From Bradyrhizobium sp. WSM1743 (GTDB taxonomy: Bacteria; Pseudomonadota; Alphaproteobacteria; Rhizobiales; Xanthobacteraceae), in NCBI RefSeq assembly GCF_000473065.1, contig NZ_AXAZ01000001.1:310001-374000 (forward strand): a stretch of DNA of 64,000 bases. Direction: 5' to 3'. This document shows, one piece after another, positions 62,350-64,000 of the stretch (position 1 is its first letter; every line of letters begins with the position of its first letter). A program made the translations under genes and the position numbers. Under the pieces are notes generated by a model. The model saw nothing but the letters and a program-made list of their open reading frames with translations, had not been told where the DNA came from and made no database searches.

Positions 62350-63125
62350 TGGCCGTCGCCAATATCCAGGTCTCCGAAACACCGCTGGTGCTCTACGCGC
62401 TGCGCCGCGCCGACGACGCGCTGATCCTCGGCCACAGGCTGTCGGAATGGTGCGGACACGCGCCGATGCTGGAAGAGGACATGGCGCTCTCCAACATCGC
62501 GCTCGACCTTATCGGCCAGGCGCGCGAGCTCTACAGCTACGCCGCCAAGGTCGAAGGCAACGACAATGACGAGGACAAGCTCGCTTATTTGCGCGATGTC
62601 AGGCAGTACCGCAATCTGCTGCTGGTCGAGCAGCCGAACGGCGATTTTGCCCAGACCCTGGTGCGGCAGTTCTTCTATTCGGCCTTCGCCGATCTCTACT
62701 GGCGCGCGATGATGAATTCGCGCGATGCGACGCTGGCGGCGATTGCCGCCAAGTCCGAGAAGGAGAGCGCCTATCATCTGCGCCATGCCTCGGAGTGGAT
62801 CATCCGGCTCGGCGACGGCACGGACGAGAGCCATGCCCGCGCGCAAGGAGCGATCGAACACCTCTGGGCCTTTACCGGCGAGATGTTTGCCGTCGACGAC
62901 GGCGAACGCGCCCTGATCCATGCCGGCATTGCCATCGACCCCGGCAGCTTGCGTGGTCGCTGGTTGCAGACGCTTTCGGACGTCGTCAATGAGGCCACGC
63001 TGGTCCTGCCGCAGAACGACTGGATGCAGCAGGGCGGTCGCACGGGTCGGCACAGCGAACATCTCGGCCATCTCCTGTCGGAGCTGCAATCGATGCAGCG
63101 AACCTTTCCGGGGCTGACATGGTAA
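62349..63125 (+). CDS. paaC: 1,2-phenylacetyl-CoA epoxidase, structural subunit PaaC
   Basis: 258 aa from ATG 62349, one base inside the paaB stop. Ferritin-like helices with 'LGHRLSEWCGHAPMLEEDMA' and 'KESAYHLRHASEWIIRLGDG', a di-iron-type fold whose site is not used for catalysis in characterised PaaC. Forms the stable core with PaaA. The last 7 bp overlap the paaD start. Confidence 0.95.
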   Translation: MAVANIQVSETPLVLYALRRADDALILGHRLSEWCGHAPMLEEDMALSNIALDLIGQARELYSYAAKVEGNDNDEDKLAYLRDVRQYRNLLLVEQPNGDFAQTLVRQFFYSAFADLYWRAMMNSRDATLAAIAAKSEKESAYHLRHASEWIIRLGDGTDESHARAQGAIEHLWAFTGEMFAVDDGERALIHAGIAIDPGSLRGRWLQTLSDVVNEATLVLPQNDWMQQGGRTGRHSEHLGHLLSELQSMQRTFPGLTW

Positions 63126-63622
63126 GGGTGCTGGATTGCGATAGCGATCTGCGCCGGCGGGCCTGGGACGCTGCGGCCAGCGTGGTCGATCCTGAAATTC
63201 CGGTGCTGACCATCGCCGATCTGGGCTTACTTCGTGAGGTCGTTCTCGACGGCAATCATGTCGAGGTCGCGATCACGCCGACCTATTCGGGCTGCCCGGC
63301 GATGAACATGATCGCGCTCGAAATCGAGGTCGCGCTGGAGCGCGCCGGTTTTCATCAGCCAAAGGTGCGTACCGTGTTGTCCCCGGCCTGGACCACCGAC
63401 TGGATGAGCGAGGAGGGGCGCGAGAAGCTGCGCGCCTACGGCATCGCGCCGCCGCAGGCTTCAAGCTCGCGCCGCGCGCTGTTCGGCGCGCAGGCCGTGG
63501 CCTGCCCGCAATGCGGCTCCGAGGACACCGAGCTGCTGTCCGAATTCGGCTCGACCTCCTGCAAGGCGCTCTGGCGCTGCAAGGCCTGCCGCGAACCCTT
63601 TGACTATTTCAAGTGTCATTGA
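63119..63622 (+). CDS. paaD: Phenylacetate-CoA oxygenase assembly protein PaaD
   Basis: 167 aa. N-terminal MIP18/DUF59 domain ('VVDPEIPVLTIADLGLLREV', 'VAITPTYSGCPAMNMIALEI') for Fe-S delivery, and a C-terminal zinc-ribbon-like tail with two CxxC pairs in 'ACPQCGSEDTELL' and 'LWRCKACREPFDYFKC'. Needed for maturation of the epoxidase, probably its PaaE Fe-S cluster. Overlaps paaC by 7 bp. Confidence 0.94.
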   Translation: MVRVLDCDSDLRRRAWDAAASVVDPEIPVLTIADLGLLREVVLDGNHVEVAITPTYSGCPAMNMIALEIEVALERAGFHQPKVRTVLSPAWTTDWMSEEGREKLRAYGIAPPQASSSRRALFGAQAVACPQCGSEDTELLSEFGSTSCKALWRCKACREPFDYFKCH

Positions 63623-63645
63623 GAGACGAACGATGCCAATCCCGT

Positions 63646-63732
63646 CGTCATTGCGAGGAGCTCTTGCGACGAAGCAATCCAGACTGCCTCCGCGGAAAGA
63701 CTCTGGATTGCTTCGCTTCGCTCGCAATGACG
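63646..63732. repeat. Intergenic palindromic repeat, family C, copy 3
   Basis: Arms CGTCATTGCGAGGAGC and GCTTCGCTCGCAATGACG with GAAGCAATCCAGA/TCTGGATTGCTTC in the middle. No inserted hairpin. It sits inside the paa operon between paaD and paaE. Confidence 0.82.
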
Positions 63733-63760
63733 ACGGAGAGACCGAACGAGGGTGCCCGTG

Positions 63761-64000
63761 ATGTCAGCAGCCGCACCCCGCTTCCATCGCCTGGTCATCA
63801 ACGATCTCCGGCGCGAGGCGGCCGACGCTATCTCGATAGCGTTTGCCATTCCCGGCGAGCTCGCCGGCGACTACGCCTTCACGCCCGGCCAGTACCTCAC
63901 GCTCCGCACCACGCTCGACGGCGAAGAGGTGCGCCGCTCCTATTCCATCTGTTCCGGGCCTGACGACGACGAGATCCGCATCGCCGTGAAGAAGGTCGAT
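63761..64000 (+). CDS. paaE: 1,2-phenylacetyl-CoA epoxidase reductase subunit PaaE, N-terminal part
   Basis: First 80 codons; the gene continues past the window edge. 'FTPGQYLTLRTTLDGEEVRR' and 'RSYSICSGPDDDEIRIAVKK' form the FAD-binding barrel of the ferredoxin-NADP reductase family, with RxYS contacting the flavin. PaaE transfers electrons from NADPH through FAD and a C-terminal 2Fe-2S domain (outside the window). Start ATG 63761; GTG 63758 is an alternative. Confidence 0.92.
   Translation, partial: MSAAAPRFHRLVINDLRREAADAISIAFAIPGELAGDYAFTPGQYLTLRTTLDGEEVRRSYSICSGPDDDEIRIAVKKVD

Overview
The window looks like a chromosomal segment of an alphaproteobacterium of the Bradyrhizobium type. The DNA is GC-rich and densely packed with overlapping genes. 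It carries a CYP102A-type self-sufficient P450 very like the one known from Bradyrhizobium, several polyhydroxyalkanoate (PHA) genes, many ABC importers, and short palindromic repeats between operons. This assignment is from memory of gene content, not from a search. I see no tRNA, rRNA, CRISPR array, transposase or integrase.

Layout. 1-9.2 kb: the end of a glyoxalase-fold gene, a TetR regulator, an NMT1/TauT-type ABC importer, and a four-gene catabolic set (enolase-superfamily enzyme, Gfo/Idh/MocA dehydrogenase, DUF993 aldolase-like protein, TIM-barrel isomerase) joined by start/stop overlaps. 9.4-13.9 kb: a berberine-bridge-type flavoenzyme, a small rhizobial protein, and a large Ala/Pro/Gln-rich exported protein with two Spy-like domains. 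14.0-18.0 kb: a PPi-type phosphofructokinase and a bifunctional FBP aldolase/phosphatase beside ornithine aminotransferase (rocD); the 3' end of rocD is duplicated at the far end of the pfk-fbp pair. 18.2-20.6 kb: a P450 divergent from a two-subunit thiamine-diphosphate decarboxylase. 20.7-25.9 kb: a tetR-adaptor-RND pump operon with a clear operator and terminator. 26.0-30.9 kb: a membrane histidine kinase, a response regulator, a response regulator-adenylate cyclase fusion and an unrecognised protein.

31.1-45.2 kb: twelve genes on the minus strand encode two complete peptide-type ABC importers around a gamma-glutamyltransferase homologue and a DUF1028 protein. This looks like an uptake-and-cleavage route for gamma-glutamyl or other peptide substrates. 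45.5-53.2 kb: a lipid-flavoured run (alpha/beta hydrolase, WS/DGAT acyltransferase, epoxide hydrolase, CYP102A fatty-acid hydroxylase, spermidine-synthase-like protein). 53.2-57.5 kb: an orphan Imm63 immunity gene, then a class III PHA synthase with an unusually short partner gene, a GNAT acetyltransferase and a phasin. 57.6-64.0 kb: DUF445 protein, a second hydrolase paralogue, then paaX and paaABCD with the start of paaE (phenylacetyl-CoA epoxidase).

Four families of intergenic repeats (called A-D here) punctuate the operons. Each has conserved outer arms and, in most copies, an inner hairpin whose stem sequence differs between copies while base pairing is kept. Together with the rocD 3'-end duplication around pfk-fbp and the paired candidate operators at the PHA genes, these are the observations most worth following up.
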